64,000 bases of DNA from Malikia sp. (GTDB lineage: Bacteria > Pseudomonadota > Gammaproteobacteria > Burkholderiales > Burkholderiaceae_C), in contig NZ_JAQTZS010000002.1 of the NCBI RefSeq assembly GCF_028687635.1, positions 148,682 through 212,681 on the forward strand. Reading direction: 5' to 3'. The notes under the pieces were generated by a model, which was not told the origin of the DNA, made no database searches, and saw only the letters and a list, made by a program, of their open reading frames with translations. The translations under genes and the position numbers were made by a program. This document shows, in pieces, positions 40,867-52,184 of the stretch (positions are counted from its first letter, which is position 1; each line of letters opens with the position of its first letter).

Positions 40867-43323
40867 GTGCCGTCGACGAGTCCGATCTGCGATCCCGAGT
40901 CCGATGCCGGGCATTTCCGCATGCTGTTCGACGCGCTGCCCATGCCCGCGCTGCTGCTCGACGGCAAGGGCAGGATCCTGCAAGCCAGCGACCGGGCCTG
41001 GGCCTTGCTCGGTTGCGCCGGTGCGACGGGCACGGACCCCTGGTGCCTGCTCAAGGCGCTGTCACGCCACGACCGCGGCAGGCTCAGGAGCATCATCTTG
41101 GGTCAGGCCGCTGTCCCATCCGCCGGCAGGCTCGACAGCCTGCAGCTCGATGACGCGGGGCAGGGCGTGCGGCGTGTCGACGCACTCTGGCGCCGGCTCG
41201 ACGGCGAGGGCCGCCATCGCATCCTGCTGCAGCTGTTCGACCGCAGCGCCGACTTCCTGAGCGGGCGCGACCAGCGCCTGATGCGCAGTCTGCTCGACTG
41301 CAGCAACGACAACATCTACGCCTTCGACCTCGAAGGCCGCTGCCTCTACGCCAACCGCAAGGCGCTGGAGCTGATGGGCAACCAGCTCCAGCGTGTCCTG
41401 GGCCTGAGCCTGGACAAGATCCTGCCCTTGCACGATGCGATCGTGCACTACCAGGAAAACCAGCAGGTCATCAGCTCGGGCCAGCCCGCCGTGTTTCACC
41501 ACACCCTGCATCAGGCCGACCGACAGCGCGAGATGCGCGTGCTCAAGTACCCCTTGCGCGGCGCCGACCAGCGCATCTGGGGTGTCGGTTGCGTCTCGCG
41601 CGATGTCACGGCCGAGCGCGCGGCAGCACGCGACCAGCTCATGAGCGAGACGGTCTTTCTCCACAGCAACGACGCCATCGTCGTGGCCGACGCGCACGGC
41701 CACCTGTTGCGCGCCAATCCCGCCTTCGAGCGCTTGACCGGCTACGGCGCGCTGGCGCTGCCTGGGCGTTTCGCCCTGCTGCTCAGTCAGCATGGCTCGC
41801 CAGACGGCGAGCTCGAAGCCCCCATCCTGGAGGACTTGCGCCTGCGCGGGCGCTGGACCGGCGAGGCCCTGCTGCGCACGGCCAGCGGCGTGCAGCTGGT
41901 GGTGCGGCTGAGCGTGACCGCGCTGGTCGATGCCAGAGGGAGCGCGCAAGGCTACATGGCCGTCATCAGCGATCTGACCGAGGCGCGTCGCGCCAGCGAC
42001 GAGATACTGCGCCTGGCCACCACCGACGGCCTGACCGGCCTGCCCAACCGTGTCCTGTTTCAGGATCGCCTGAACCAGGTGGTGTCGCAGGCGCGACGCG
42101 AGCGGGAAACCTTCGCGCTGCTGTTTGCTGACCTCGACCACTTCAAGGAAGTCAACGACACGCTGGGCCACGCGGTCGGCGACGAATTGCTGATCGTGAT
42201 CGCGCACCGCCTGCGCGACGCGGTGCGCGAGATGGACACGGTCGCGCGCCTGGGTGGCGACGAATTCGTCGTGCTGCTGCCCAACATCAACCGCGACCAG
42301 GCCCTTGAACTCGCCGCCCGTCTGGTGCACCAGCTGCACGAGCCGATGGTGCTCGACGGCACGCCCGACTATCGGGCCCAGGCCTCGGTCGGCCTGGTCA
42401 TGTTCCCCGACGACGGCGACAGCGCCGAGGCCCTGTTGCGCCATGCCGATCAGGCCATGTACGCCGCCAAGCGGGCCGGGCGCAACCAGCTGCAAGCCTA
42501 TACCGCCGAGCTCGGCCATGCCCTGCTCGAAACCTACAGCCTGCACCAGGAGCTGCGCGCGGCGCTCGAACAAGGCCAGCTGGAGGTGTATTGGCAGCCC
42601 AAGTTCCGGCTGCACGACATGGCCGTCGTCGGTGCCGAAGCCCTGGTGCGCTGGCAGCATCCCCGCCTGGGCCTGCTCGGCAGCAACGACTTCCTGCAGG
42701 TGGCGGTGCAGCACCAGCTGCTGGGCCCGATCGACATCTGGATGCTGCGGACCACGCTGCGCCAGATCGCGGCCTGGGCCGGGCAGGGGCGCTGGCCCGG
42801 CCACTGGCGGCTGGCGCTCAACCAGAGCGCCTCCGACCTGCAGCGCCCGGACTGGCTGGACCTGCTGCGCAACCTGCTGGAAGAGCTGGGGCTGGAGCCG
42901 TCCTGGCTCGAAATCGAGCTGACCGAGGCGATCTGGGCCCGCCCTTCGCCCGAACTGCTGGAGCGCCTGCGGCAGTTCCGCGACCTGGGCGTGGCGCTGC
43001 TGATCGACGACTTCGGTACCGGCTACTCCAGCCTGTCCTACCTCAGCCGGCTCCCGGTCAGCGGGGTCAAGATCGACCAGTGCTTCGTGCGCGGCATGCT
43101 CGACCACGAGGGCGACCGCGTGCTGGTCGAGATCATCAGCGAACTGGTCCATCGGCTCCGGCTCGATCTGATGGCCGAGGGCATAGAAACCGAGCAGCAG
43201 CGCCAGCATCTGCTGCAGCTGGGCTGTCCGTTGGGGCAGGGCTTCCTGCTCAGCGGGCCACTGCCGCTGGCGGAGTTCGAGAGTCGCTTCCTGCCGCCGT
43301 CGGTCGCGCAGGATGCCGCCTGA
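40867..43323 (+). CDS. PAS-PAS-PAS-GGDEF-EAL cyclic-di-GMP enzyme
   Basis: An 818-residue cytoplasmic protein without TM helices. Three PAS-like domains start at about 18, 135 and 258 (MPALLLDGKGRILQASDRAW; NDNIYAFDLEGRCLYANRKA; NDAIVVADAHGHLLRANPAF). The GGDEF domain (about 380-540) has an intact RLGGDEFVVLL site preceded by an RxxD inhibitory site (REMD). The EAL domain (about 560-805) has EALVRWQHP, the metal-binding DDFGTGYSSLSYL and AEGIETEQQ. Both catalytic signatures look intact, so it may make and break c-di-GMP. The start is GTG 40867 with an AAGGAA Shine-Dalgarno. It is divergent from the PBP gene. Confidence 0.92.
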   Translation: MPSTSPICDPESDAGHFRMLFDALPMPALLLDGKGRILQASDRAWALLGCAGATGTDPWCLLKALSRHDRGRLRSIILGQAAVPSAGRLDSLQLDDAGQGVRRVDALWRRLDGEGRHRILLQLFDRSADFLSGRDQRLMRSLLDCSNDNIYAFDLEGRCLYANRKALELMGNQLQRVLGLSLDKILPLHDAIVHYQENQQVISSGQPAVFHHTLHQADRQREMRVLKYPLRGADQRIWGVGCVSRDVTAERAAARDQLMSETVFLHSNDAIVVADAHGHLLRANPAFERLTGYGALALPGRFALLLSQHGSPDGELEAPILEDLRLRGRWTGEALLRTASGVQLVVRLSVTALVDARGSAQGYMAVISDLTEARRASDEILRLATTDGLTGLPNRVLFQDRLNQVVSQARRERETFALLFADLDHFKEVNDTLGHAVGDELLIVIAHRLRDAVREMDTVARLGGDEFVVLLPNINRDQALELAARLVHQLHEPMVLDGTPDYRAQASVGLVMFPDDGDSAEALLRHADQAMYAAKRAGRNQLQAYTAELGHALLETYSLHQELRAALEQGQLEVYWQPKFRLHDMAVVGAEALVRWQHPRLGLLGSNDFLQVAVQHQLLGPIDIWMLRTTLRQIAAWAGQGRWPGHWRLALNQSASDLQRPDWLDLLRNLLEELGLEPSWLEIELTEAIWARPSPELLERLRQFRDLGVALLIDDFGTGYSSLSYLSRLPVSGVKIDQCFVRGMLDHEGDRVLVEIISELVHRLRLDLMAEGIETEQQRQHLLQLGCPLGQGFLLSGPLPLAEFESRFLPPSVAQDAA

Positions 43324-43342
43324 TGCGGCCTGATGCGCGCCT

Positions 43343-44386
43343 TCAGTCCGGCGCGCGGCTGCTCCATTCGCTGATCAGCCGGAAGCCCACCGCCAGCAGC
43401 GCCGGCCCCAGGAAGGCACCGATCACGCCGAAGGCCAGCACCCCGCCGAGCACGCCCATGAAGACCACCGCGAACGGCAGCTTGGCGCCCCGGCTGATGA
43501 TGAAGGGCTTGATGAAGTTGTCGACCGTGCTGACGACGAAGAAGCCCCAGCTGGCCATGAAGATCGCCCACATCGGGTCGCCCTGCTGGAACAGCCAGAA
43601 CGCGGCGCCGCCCCAGACCAGCGGCGGGCCGACCGGCACCACAGACAGCAGGAAGGTCACCGCGCCCAGCAGCACCGCGCCCGGCACGCCGGCGATCGCC
43701 AGCCCGGTCGAGGCCAGCACGCCTTGCGCCAGCGCGGTGCCGAGCACGCCGTAGATCACGCCGTTGACCGTGCCACGCGTGAGCCCGAGCAGGTGAGAGG
43801 CCCTGGCACCGCTGAGCCGCTCCAGCGCGTAGAGCACCCGCTGGGCCAGCGCCTCGCCGTGCAGGTAGAGGAAGAAGGCCAGGAACACCGACAGCGCGAT
43901 GTCCAGCACCCCGCGGCCCACCAGGGAGCCGGCATCGAGCGCGAAGGACTGCGCCGGCTCGGCCAGCTTGGCCAGCTCCTGCATCAGGCGCTGGCCGTTG
44001 TGCGCGAACTGTTGCCAGTAGCGCTCCAGCGCAGGTCCCACCAGCGGCAGGCTGGCGAGCCAGGCGGGCGCATCGGGCAGGCCCTCGCTGACCAGCTTGC
44101 CGGTCGAGCGACCGAGCTCGGCGACGTCGTCCGACAGCGCCACCGCCAGCACCACCACCGGCAGCAGCACGACCACGGTCACCAGCAGCGTCATCAGGCT
44201 AGCCGATAGCGCCCGCCGCCCGCCCAGCAGCCGGTCCAGCCAGGCGAAGGTGCCCCAGCTGCTGGAGACCAGGATCGCCGCCCAGGCCAGCGAGGTCAGG
44301 AACGGCCAGAGCACGAACAGGCAACCCAGGCCGAGCAGGGTCAGCGACAGGACAGCGAGGACGCGATCTGGGGTGCGTGGATTCAT
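43343..44386 (-). CDS. AI-2E transporter family (PerM/YdiK-like) membrane protein
   Basis: A 347-residue polytopic membrane protein with about 7-8 TM helices, the first pair at about 10-45 (VLSLTLLGLGCLFVLWPFL). The family's conserved segment lies in the C-terminal half (GVIYGVLGTALAQGVLASTG; PVGPPLVWGGAAFWLFQQG; DNFIKPFIISRGAKLPFAVV). Family members have been linked to autoinducer-2 export, sodium or permease roles; the real substrate is not established. It converges with the c-di-GMP gene (19-nt gap), and its ATG lies 4 nt after the NlpC/P60 gene upstream, so the two are probably co-transcribed. Confidence 0.88.
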   Translation of the reverse strand: MNPRTPDRVLAVLSLTLLGLGCLFVLWPFLTSLAWAAILVSSSWGTFAWLDRLLGGRRALSASLMTLLVTVVVLLPVVVLAVALSDDVAELGRSTGKLVSEGLPDAPAWLASLPLVGPALERYWQQFAHNGQRLMQELAKLAEPAQSFALDAGSLVGRGVLDIALSVFLAFFLYLHGEALAQRVLYALERLSGARASHLLGLTRGTVNGVIYGVLGTALAQGVLASTGLAIAGVPGAVLLGAVTFLLSVVPVGPPLVWGGAAFWLFQQGDPMWAIFMASWGFFVVSTVDNFIKPFIISRGAKLPFAVVFMGVLGGVLAFGVIGAFLGPALLAVGFRLISEWSSRAPD

Positions 44387-44390
44387 CGGC

Positions 44391-44897
44391 TTAATCTAGC
44401 ACGGTCTTGGCGCCTTCGAAGCGGGCCGCGTAGTAGCGGTTGCCCAGCCGGTCCATGCGCACGCCGCTGCGCTCGTTGGCCGCGTGCACGAACTGGCCCT
44501 GGCCCACGTAGACGCCGACATGCGAGCTCGGCTGGCCCAGGGTGTTGAAGAACAGCAGGTCCCCCGCCTGTAGCGCCGCCAGATCGACCGGACGTGACTG
44601 GCGTGACATCGCGGCGGCGTTGCCGCGCAGATCCACGCCGGCGGCCTCGCGAAACACATGGCTGACCAGTCCCGAGCAGTCGAAGCCGCCTTGCGCTGCC
44701 TTCCCGCCCCAGCGGTAGCTCTGGTCGAGCATGGACATGGCGTAGAGCGCGACATCGCTGCCCAGTTGGGCGGAATGCTCGGAGCGCACCGTCAGCGTGG
44801 ACCGGCCCCCGGACGAGGGTGGCGCCGTCGTGCCGCAGCCCTGCAGCAGCAGCGCCATCGCGGTCGCGGTCGCGGCGACCCTATGGATAGGCTTCAT
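44391..44897 (-). CDS. NlpC/P60-family lipoprotein peptidoglycan hydrolase
   Basis: A 168-residue protein with a lipoprotein signal (lipobox LLQGC, cysteine at about 21). The NlpC/P60 domain (about 50-165) has the catalytic cysteine in GGFDCSGLVSHVF, the histidine in SSHVGVYVGQGQFVHA, and the usual AGDLLFFNT turn. It is a predicted D,L-endopeptidase that cleaves stem peptides in peptidoglycan. ATG 44897 gives the lipobox; the longer open frame to 45272 runs antisense to clpS. It is divergent from clpS, with AI-2E family gene 4 nt downstream. Confidence 0.92.
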   Translation of the reverse strand: MKPIHRVAATATAMALLLQGCGTTAPPSSGGRSTLTVRSEHSAQLGSDVALYAMSMLDQSYRWGGKAAQGGFDCSGLVSHVFREAAGVDLRGNAAAMSRQSRPVDLAALQAGDLLFFNTLGQPSSHVGVYVGQGQFVHAANERSGVRMDRLGNRYYAARFEGAKTVLD

Positions 44898-44997
44898 GGG
44901 GTAATGCTCGAAATGGGGTGATGAAGGATTCTGCTCTGCCCACCTCCAGACGGTCAATCCGTGGGCTGGTGCGATTCCTGCCGCTAGAATCATTTTC

Positions 44998-45345
44998 ATG
45001 GCCACTACACCCAAGAATCCGGACCTCAGTCCCTCCGTTCCGGCCGGCGGTGCCGAAGTCGTGCTCGAACGCAAGACCCAGCGCGTCGAGCCGCCCAAGA
45101 TGTACCAGGTCGTGTTGCTCAACGACGATTTCACGCCGATGGAGTTCGTCGTGCTCGTGCTGCAGGAATACTTCCACAAGGACCGCGAGACCGCGACCCA
45201 GATCATGCTCAGGATCCACCTGGAGGGGCGCGGCGTCTGCGGCGTCTTCACGCGCGACCTGGCTACGACCAAGGTCGAGCAGGTGCTGCAGGTGGCCCGC
45301 CACCACGGTCATCCGCTGCAATGTCTGGCGGAACCCGTTGAATAA
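44998..45345 (+). CDS. clpS: ATP-dependent Clp protease adaptor ClpS
   Basis: A 115-residue adaptor with an unstructured N-terminal arm (about 1-35) followed by the ClpS core: [18 protein letters not shown] (the N-end-rule substrate pocket), [17 protein letters not shown] and [15 protein letters not shown]. It delivers N-degron substrates to ClpAP and modulates ClpA. A TAGAAT hexamer at 44985-44990 lies only 8 nt before the ATG, so the leader could be very short. It is 78 nt upstream of clpA, the standard clpS-clpA pair. Confidence 0.95.
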   Translation: MATTPKNPDLSPSVPAGGAEVVLERKTQRVEPPKMYQVVLLNDDFTPMEFVVLVLQEYFHKDRETATQIMLRIHLEGRGVCGVFTRDLATTKVEQVLQVARHHGHPLQCLAEPVE

Positions 45346-45423
45346 GCCAGGCCAGTCCCCATGTGGCCCTGCAGCGGAGTGAAAAACGCGATAAATTAGA
45401 GACACGTTTAAAGGAAGTGCCAC

Positions 45424-47760
<2,337 letters not shown>

Positions 47761-47802
47761 GCGCCGTTTAGAGCAGCGGCCCGGCCCGCGGGCAGTGTCA
47801 GT

Positions 47803-47831
47803 CAAGCCGGCTCCCCGAGGGGAGCCGCTTG
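47803..47831. terminator. Hairpin between convergent clpA and M15 peptidase genes
   Basis: The stem CGGCTCCCC/GGGGAGCCG is flanked by CAAG/CTTG that can extend it with one bulge. It lies in the 75-nt gap between convergent stops and may serve both directions. T runs are short on both strands, so it is only a moderate call. Confidence 0.5.
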
Positions 47832-47835
47832 CGTT

Positions 47836-48441
47836 TCAGGCGTAGACCGGCTGGTGCGAAGCGGTGCGCGTCCTGAGCTCGGCGAGCAACTCGCGGCTGC
47901 TCAGCCCCTCGGCCCAGGCCGGGCGCAGCTGGAAATGCGGCCGGTCGACGAAGTCGGTCCAGTTGCCACCCCATTCGAGCCCGAGCTCGCCGCCAAGCAA
48001 GCCGACGGCCTGGTATTTCGGCGAGTCACCGAGGTAGCGGCTGCCTTCGAACACACCGATGTCGAAAGCGATGCCGAAGTTGTGGTTCGAGTGGCCGCCA
48101 CGCGCGTTGGTCACGATCGGGCCAGGCTCGGTGCGCCCGCGCGCATAGAGCGCGTTCTGCTCGGCGTAGCTGCGCGTGCCGCTGATGATCTTGACCGCGA
48201 TGTCGTGGCTGGCGGCCCGGTGCACCAGCGCGCGCGCGTAGCCCCGCACCTCGGGCAGCAGTGTCGCGATCGCCTTTTCGCTGCGCACGTCGACCGCATT
48301 GATCCCGGCCGGCGCTGGCGCAGGCCCGGGCGCTCCGACGATGCGCTGGTAGATTTCGCCCCAGGTCTGCGGCCCGGCCCGGCCGTCGACTGCAACGCCA
48401 AGCTTGCGCTGCACCGCTTCGATCATCTCTTCCACTTTCAT
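47836..48441 (-). CDS. M15-family metallopeptidase (peptidoglycan L-alanyl-D-Glu/D-Ala endopeptidase type)
   Basis: A 201-residue protein. The N-terminal segment (about 1-35, MIEAVQRKLGVAVDGRAGPQ) resembles a peptidoglycan-binding repeat. The M15 domain (about 55-185) carries the zinc motif in GHSNHNFGIAFDIG (S-x-H-x-x-G-x-A-x-D form) and the third ligand in DRPHFQLRP. There is no signal peptide, as in phage-type endolysins such as Ply500/CwlK-like enzymes, but no other phage gene lies nearby. The start ATG 48441 is preceded by a CAGGGAGAC Shine-Dalgarno-like stretch. It is convergent with clpA. Confidence 0.88.
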   Translation of the reverse strand: MKVEEMIEAVQRKLGVAVDGRAGPQTWGEIYQRIVGAPGPAPAPAGINAVDVRSEKAIATLLPEVRGYARALVHRAASHDIAVKIISGTRSYAEQNALYARGRTEPGPIVTNARGGHSNHNFGIAFDIGVFEGSRYLGDSPKYQAVGLLGGELGLEWGGNWTDFVDRPHFQLRPAWAEGLSSRELLAELRTRTASHQPVYA

Positions 48442-48590
48442 TGCTGTCTCCCTGTGAGGTCTTGCGACAGATCGCCGCGAGACATCGTAGGAACAGGCTG
48501 TTTGCGCGTCAAATAAATCATTTCAATATGAGAAGCATCGATGCGTGGCGCCTGCAGGTCTGAGTGGAGTGCGCCGGCGTGGCGTGCGCA

Positions 48591-49328
48591 TCATTTGCCG
48601 GCGAGCAGTTTGCTCTTGTTCAAGTGGTTTTGAGCCAGCCACTGGTCGATCACGGCTGCCGTGGACTCGGCCTGTGATGCGTAGGGCTCCGGCCCGGCTT
48701 CCGGGGTCTGGGTCAGGATGTTCCGGATGTCTTCGGCATGCAGTGCTGCCTGCAGGTCGGCCAGTATCGCTTCACGGGCATCGGATGCGCTGGCCTTGCC
48801 GGCCAGGTAGCCGGAGTCGAGCATGATCCGGCAGACGGCGCGGGCGAATTCGTAATACAGCCAGCCCTTCTCCCGCCAGTCGCCGCGTATCCTGATCGCC
48901 GTGCTGAGTTCGGCCTTCGCCTCTTCCCACGCGGGCGGCGCCTTGTCCTTGAGCGCGAATCCCAGTTGTCCGTGGTTCATGTGGTACTGGTCGTCCGGGT
49001 CGTTGTGGATCAGGGCGCGAAAGATCGGAATCGTCAGCGCCATCTTGCCCTTGCTTTCGGAGTCGCGCCAGTTGTCGGCGCGCACCCTCCAGGCCTTGTT
49101 GAAGGCCTGAACCCTGACTGATCGCGAGGCCAGCCTCAGGGCCTCGTCGAGCTTGTCCTGCGCGATCGCGGGCAGTTCCGGGCTGGGGTTCAGCTGCCGG
49201 TAGACCAGGTTCAGGGCGTTGGCGTCGCGTTCAGCCTGCTGCTTCATGCCCTCGATCTCGCGGGAAGTTTCCTGCTGTACGCTTTCGACCAAAGGCTTCA
49301 GACCCTCGACCCGCTGTACGCGTTCGTT
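48591..49328 (-). pseudogene. Unknown helical protein gene, 5' end lost to the IS200/IS605-like insertion
   Basis: A frame of unknown function encodes a coiled-coil-like start (NERVQRVEGLKPLVESVQQ) and then a helical, TPR-like body (KMALTIPIFRALIHNDPDDQ; WEEAKAELSTAIRIRGDW) to LLAGK*. The protein-like reading frame continues upstream of every plausible start and runs straight into the right end of the IS-like element at about 49328. The only in-frame starts after the junction are TTG 49292 and ATG 49247. I read this as a gene whose 5' part was cut off by the insertion. The missing N-terminus is not visible on the other side of the element. A shortened product of about 220 residues could still be made. 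Confidence 0.6.
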
Positions 49329-49336
49329 GACATCCT

Positions 49337-49356
49337 CCCCGCCTTAAAGGGCGGGG
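49337..49356. repeat. IS right-end hairpin
   Basis: Perfect 7-bp inverted repeat with a 6-nt loop. In this family such subterminal hairpins are recognised by TnpA and lie at the 3' end of the omega/re-RNA. Confidence 0.8.
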
Positions 49357-50415
49357 ATTCCTGCTGCCAGACGGCGATGCCCCGCCGCGAGAATGTTCCT
49401 GGCCGCGTTCACGTCCCGGTCGTGGACCGTCGCGCACTGGCTGCAAGACCATTCTCTTATTCGCAAACCCGCCCTACCTTTCGGACTGCTGGCGGGGATG
49501 GCCCCGCAGCACGAGCAAGTCTGGGTGGAATACGCTTCGTTCACTACCTCGAAGACGATACCGGCCTGATGGCTCTTGTATTCCAACATCGTCTTGAACA
49601 TGGCCCAGCCCGCATCCAGCGTGGACTTGGCCGTCTGGGTCTTGACCAGCTGGGCGCTGGCCACGTCGCCCACGAAGATGGCGGCGTTCCGTTGCACCAG
49701 GGCGGTGCTCAATTGGTGCAGCGCGTCCTGGCGCTGGTTGGCGATCCTGGCGTGGATGGCCTTGACGCGCCGTTTCTTTCTCGCCCGCTGGGCGGTCGCC
49801 AGCTTGTGCTCATGTGCCCGGTACCAGCGGCCTTCGATACGCTGGCCATCTGAACAAACAGCCGCCTCCTTGAGGCCCAGATCGATGCCCACGGCTGCCG
49901 TGCCCAGGCTCGGTTTTGCTGGTACCTGCACCGCCACGTTGAAGTACCAGCGACCTCGACTGTCTTCGCTGAACGAGCCGGCCCGCAACTCTTAATCCGA
50001 CAGGCCGTAGCTGTCCCACAAGCCGAACTTGTGGCCGGCGAACTGGATCTGGCCGGCCTTGTAGCGGGCGTGCCCACCCTTGAACGGTATCCAGCCCAGC
50101 GAATATTTCGATGACTTGGGGTTCGACACCCGCCAGTGCAGGCGTGAGCGTTTGAACTGCTTGCGCCGGGTGGCGTATTCAGCGCAGACGACTTGCACGG
50201 TGCCGCTGCCGATGGCGATGCCGTCGCACTGGCTGAACCCGGCGGTGAGCTTTTGCAGGTCGTAGCCACCGAGCCACTGGTATGGCGCGGGCACTGGTCT
50301 CGTTGCAGAAGTTGAACACCTGATTGACCTCGCGGGCCATCGACGACAGCACGCGGGCGTGCTTGTCCTTGATGCGCAGCTGGAGGGTCTTGGTGGCGGT
50401 GTTCACGGCGAACAT
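49344..50415 (-). pseudogene. tnpB: TnpB-family RNA-guided nuclease, frameshifted and with an in-frame stop
   Basis: TnpB-like sequence is spread over two frames. It starts at ATG 50415 (MFAVNTATKTLQLRIKDKHA). The frame shifts near 50285-50300, after FCNETSARA, into PYQWLGGYDLQKLTAG. A TAA at 49992-49994 breaks the second part between GLWDSYGLSD and ELRAGSFSEDSRG. After it come the RuvC motif VGIDLGLKEAAV, the FVGDVASAQL segment, the zinc finger CSCCG...CSQC and the RuvC-III DRDVNAARNI. TnpB uses an omega-RNA to cleave DNA and retain the element. Two separate lesions make an active product unlikely unless they are sequencing errors. Confidence 0.85.
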
Positions 50416-50470
50416 GATAGGGCATGGACTGTGCCGCAGGCTACAGGCCGTGCCGGCCTGATCGCTCGAA

Positions 50471-50490
50471 CCTCGGGCTGAACCCCGAGG
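50471..50490. repeat. IS left-end hairpin
   Basis: CCTCGGG-CTGAAC-CCCGAGG: a 7-bp stem with a 6-nt loop, 55 bp upstream of the tnpB start codon. It fits the subterminal left-end hairpin of IS200/IS605 elements. Confidence 0.65.
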
Positions 50491-50647
50491 CTTGCCGCTC
50501 AGTTCTGGTCATTGTCAAGCAATCGGATCGGGTCTTTTGTCACCCGGGAGGTACCGGGATCGAGTCGGCTGGGCTTCCGTCATGAAGGTGGCGCGCAGGG
50601 CAGGGGAGCCCGTGAGTCCGTGCATTCGGGTGTCATACTTGGACGAT

Positions 50648-52105
50648 ATGAGCGCACTCACCTTCCTCTGGCACGACTACGAAACCTTCGGCATCAGTCC
50701 CAGGCGCGACCGCCCGGCCCAGTTCGCCGCCATCCGCACCGATGCCGAACTCAACGAGATCGGCGCGCCGCTGATGCTCTACTGCCGCCCGGCGCCCGAC
50801 TACCTGCCCGCGCCCGAGAGCTGCCTGATCACCGGCATCACGCCCCAGCGTTGCCTCGAACAAGGCCTGCCCGAGCGCGAGTTCGCCGCGCGCATCGAGG
50901 CCGAGCTGGCCCGGCCCGACACCGTCGGGGTGGGCTACAACTCGATCCGCTTCGACGACGAGTTCACCCGCTACCTGTTCTGGCGCAACCTGATCGATCC
51001 CTACTCGCGCGAGTGGCGCAACGGCTGTGGCCGCTGGGACCTGCTCGATGTGCTGCGTCTGTGTCATGCGCTGCGACCCGAGGACATCGTCTGGCCGAAG
51101 AAACCCGACGGCAAGCCCAGCTTCAAGCTCGAAGACCTGACGCGCGCCAACGGCATCGCGCACGAGGCCGCGCACGACGCGCTGTCGGATGTGCGCGCGA
51201 CCCTGGCGCTGGCGCGCCTGCTGCGCGCCAAGCAGCCGCGCCTGTTCGATTTCGCGCTGGGACTGCGCGACAAGAAGCGGGTGCTGGCCGAGCTGGGCTT
51301 GCCGGCGCTGCCAGCCGAGGCCAGGCCCTTCCTGCATGTCTCGGGCATGCTGGCGCCCGAGCGCGGCTGCCTGGCCCTGATGTGGCCGCTGGCGATGCAC
51401 CCGGGCAACCGCAACGAGCTGCTGGCCTGGGACCTGGAACATGACCCGCGCGTGCTGCTCGAACTCAGCGCGGCCCAGCTCAGAGAGCGCCTGTTCACGC
51501 CCCGGGACGAGCTGCCCGAGGGCGTCCAGCGGCTGGCGCTCAAGAGCATCCACCTCAACAAGTCGCCGATGGTGGTCTCCAACCTGCGCACGCTCAAGGG
51601 CGAGATGGCGCGGAAATGGGGCATCGAGCTGGAGCGCGCGCTGCAGCACGCCGAGATCGCGCGCGCGCTGCCCGACCTGAGCGGGCGCTGGAGCGAGGTG
51701 TTCGCGCCGCGCGAATCCACCGGCCCGGTCGATGTCGACCAGGACCTCTACGGCAGCTTCCTGAGCGATGCCGATCGCCTGCGCCTGAACCGCCTGCGCG
51801 ATTGCGACCCGGCCGATCCGGCCTGGCGCGAGGCCGGCTTCGACGATCCGCGCCTGCCCGAGCTGGTGTTTCGCTACCGGGCGCGCAACTTCCCCGAACA
51901 GCTGCTGCCCGAGGAGGCGCAGCGCTGGCAGGCGCATTGCCAGGCCCGCCTGCTGCGCGGCGAGGGCGGCTCGCTCAGCGCCGAGGCGCTGCTGGCGCGC
52001 CTCGACGAGCTGCAGGAAGCGGCCGCCGAGCGCGAGGACGAACGCGCCGAGGCCATCCTGTCCGAGCTCTACGACTACGCCTGCGCCATCACGCCCGAAG
52101 CCTGA
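50648..52105 (+). CDS. sbcB: Exodeoxyribonuclease I (SbcB)
   Basis: A 485-residue 3'-5' single-strand DNA exonuclease. DEDD motifs are visible: LWHDYETFG (Asp and Glu of ExoI), [19 protein letters not shown] (ExoII) and [17 protein letters not shown] (ExoIII). The Exo I SH3-like and C-terminal helical domains follow ([16 protein letters not shown]). Length matches E. coli SbcB (475). ATG 50648 is used; an upstream in-frame start would run into the IS-like left flank. The role is mismatch repair and recombination end trimming. The 147 nt between the IS-like end and this ATG hold no gene I can see. Confidence 0.95.
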   Translation: MSALTFLWHDYETFGISPRRDRPAQFAAIRTDAELNEIGAPLMLYCRPAPDYLPAPESCLITGITPQRCLEQGLPEREFAARIEAELARPDTVGVGYNSIRFDDEFTRYLFWRNLIDPYSREWRNGCGRWDLLDVLRLCHALRPEDIVWPKKPDGKPSFKLEDLTRANGIAHEAAHDALSDVRATLALARLLRAKQPRLFDFALGLRDKKRVLAELGLPALPAEARPFLHVSGMLAPERGCLALMWPLAMHPGNRNELLAWDLEHDPRVLLELSAAQLRERLFTPRDELPEGVQRLALKSIHLNKSPMVVSNLRTLKGEMARKWGIELERALQHAEIARALPDLSGRWSEVFAPRESTGPVDVDQDLYGSFLSDADRLRLNRLRDCDPADPAWREAGFDDPRLPELVFRYRARNFPEQLLPEEAQRWQAHCQARLLRGEGGSLSAEALLARLDELQEAAAEREDERAEAILSELYDYACAITPEA

Positions 52106-52184
52106 GCCAATTCCTGCCCAGTCGGGCCAGGGTCCAAATTACAATAGCCAGTTAAGCACAGCATTTCCATTAGACGAGGTTTTC

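Larger units (their letters stand above)
49329..50500 (-). mobile_element. Degenerate IS200/IS605-family element, tnpB only (IS1341-like)
   Basis: An element of about 1.17 kb carrying a broken tnpB and no tnpA. The right end has the classic motif: a 7-bp hairpin CCCCGCC-TTAAAG-GGCGGGG at 49337-49356 next to GACATCCT. A second hairpin CCTCGGG/CCCGAGG at 50471-50490 marks the left end. No terminal inverted repeats or target duplication are seen, as expected for this family. Exact ends are uncertain by about 20 nt on the left. The element needs TnpA from elsewhere to move. Confidence 0.8.

Noticed and set aside
50508-50647. Possible small gene or RNA between the IS-like left end and sbcB
   Set aside because: Short frames only, no stable RNA-like structure beyond the IS hairpin, no conserved motif seen.
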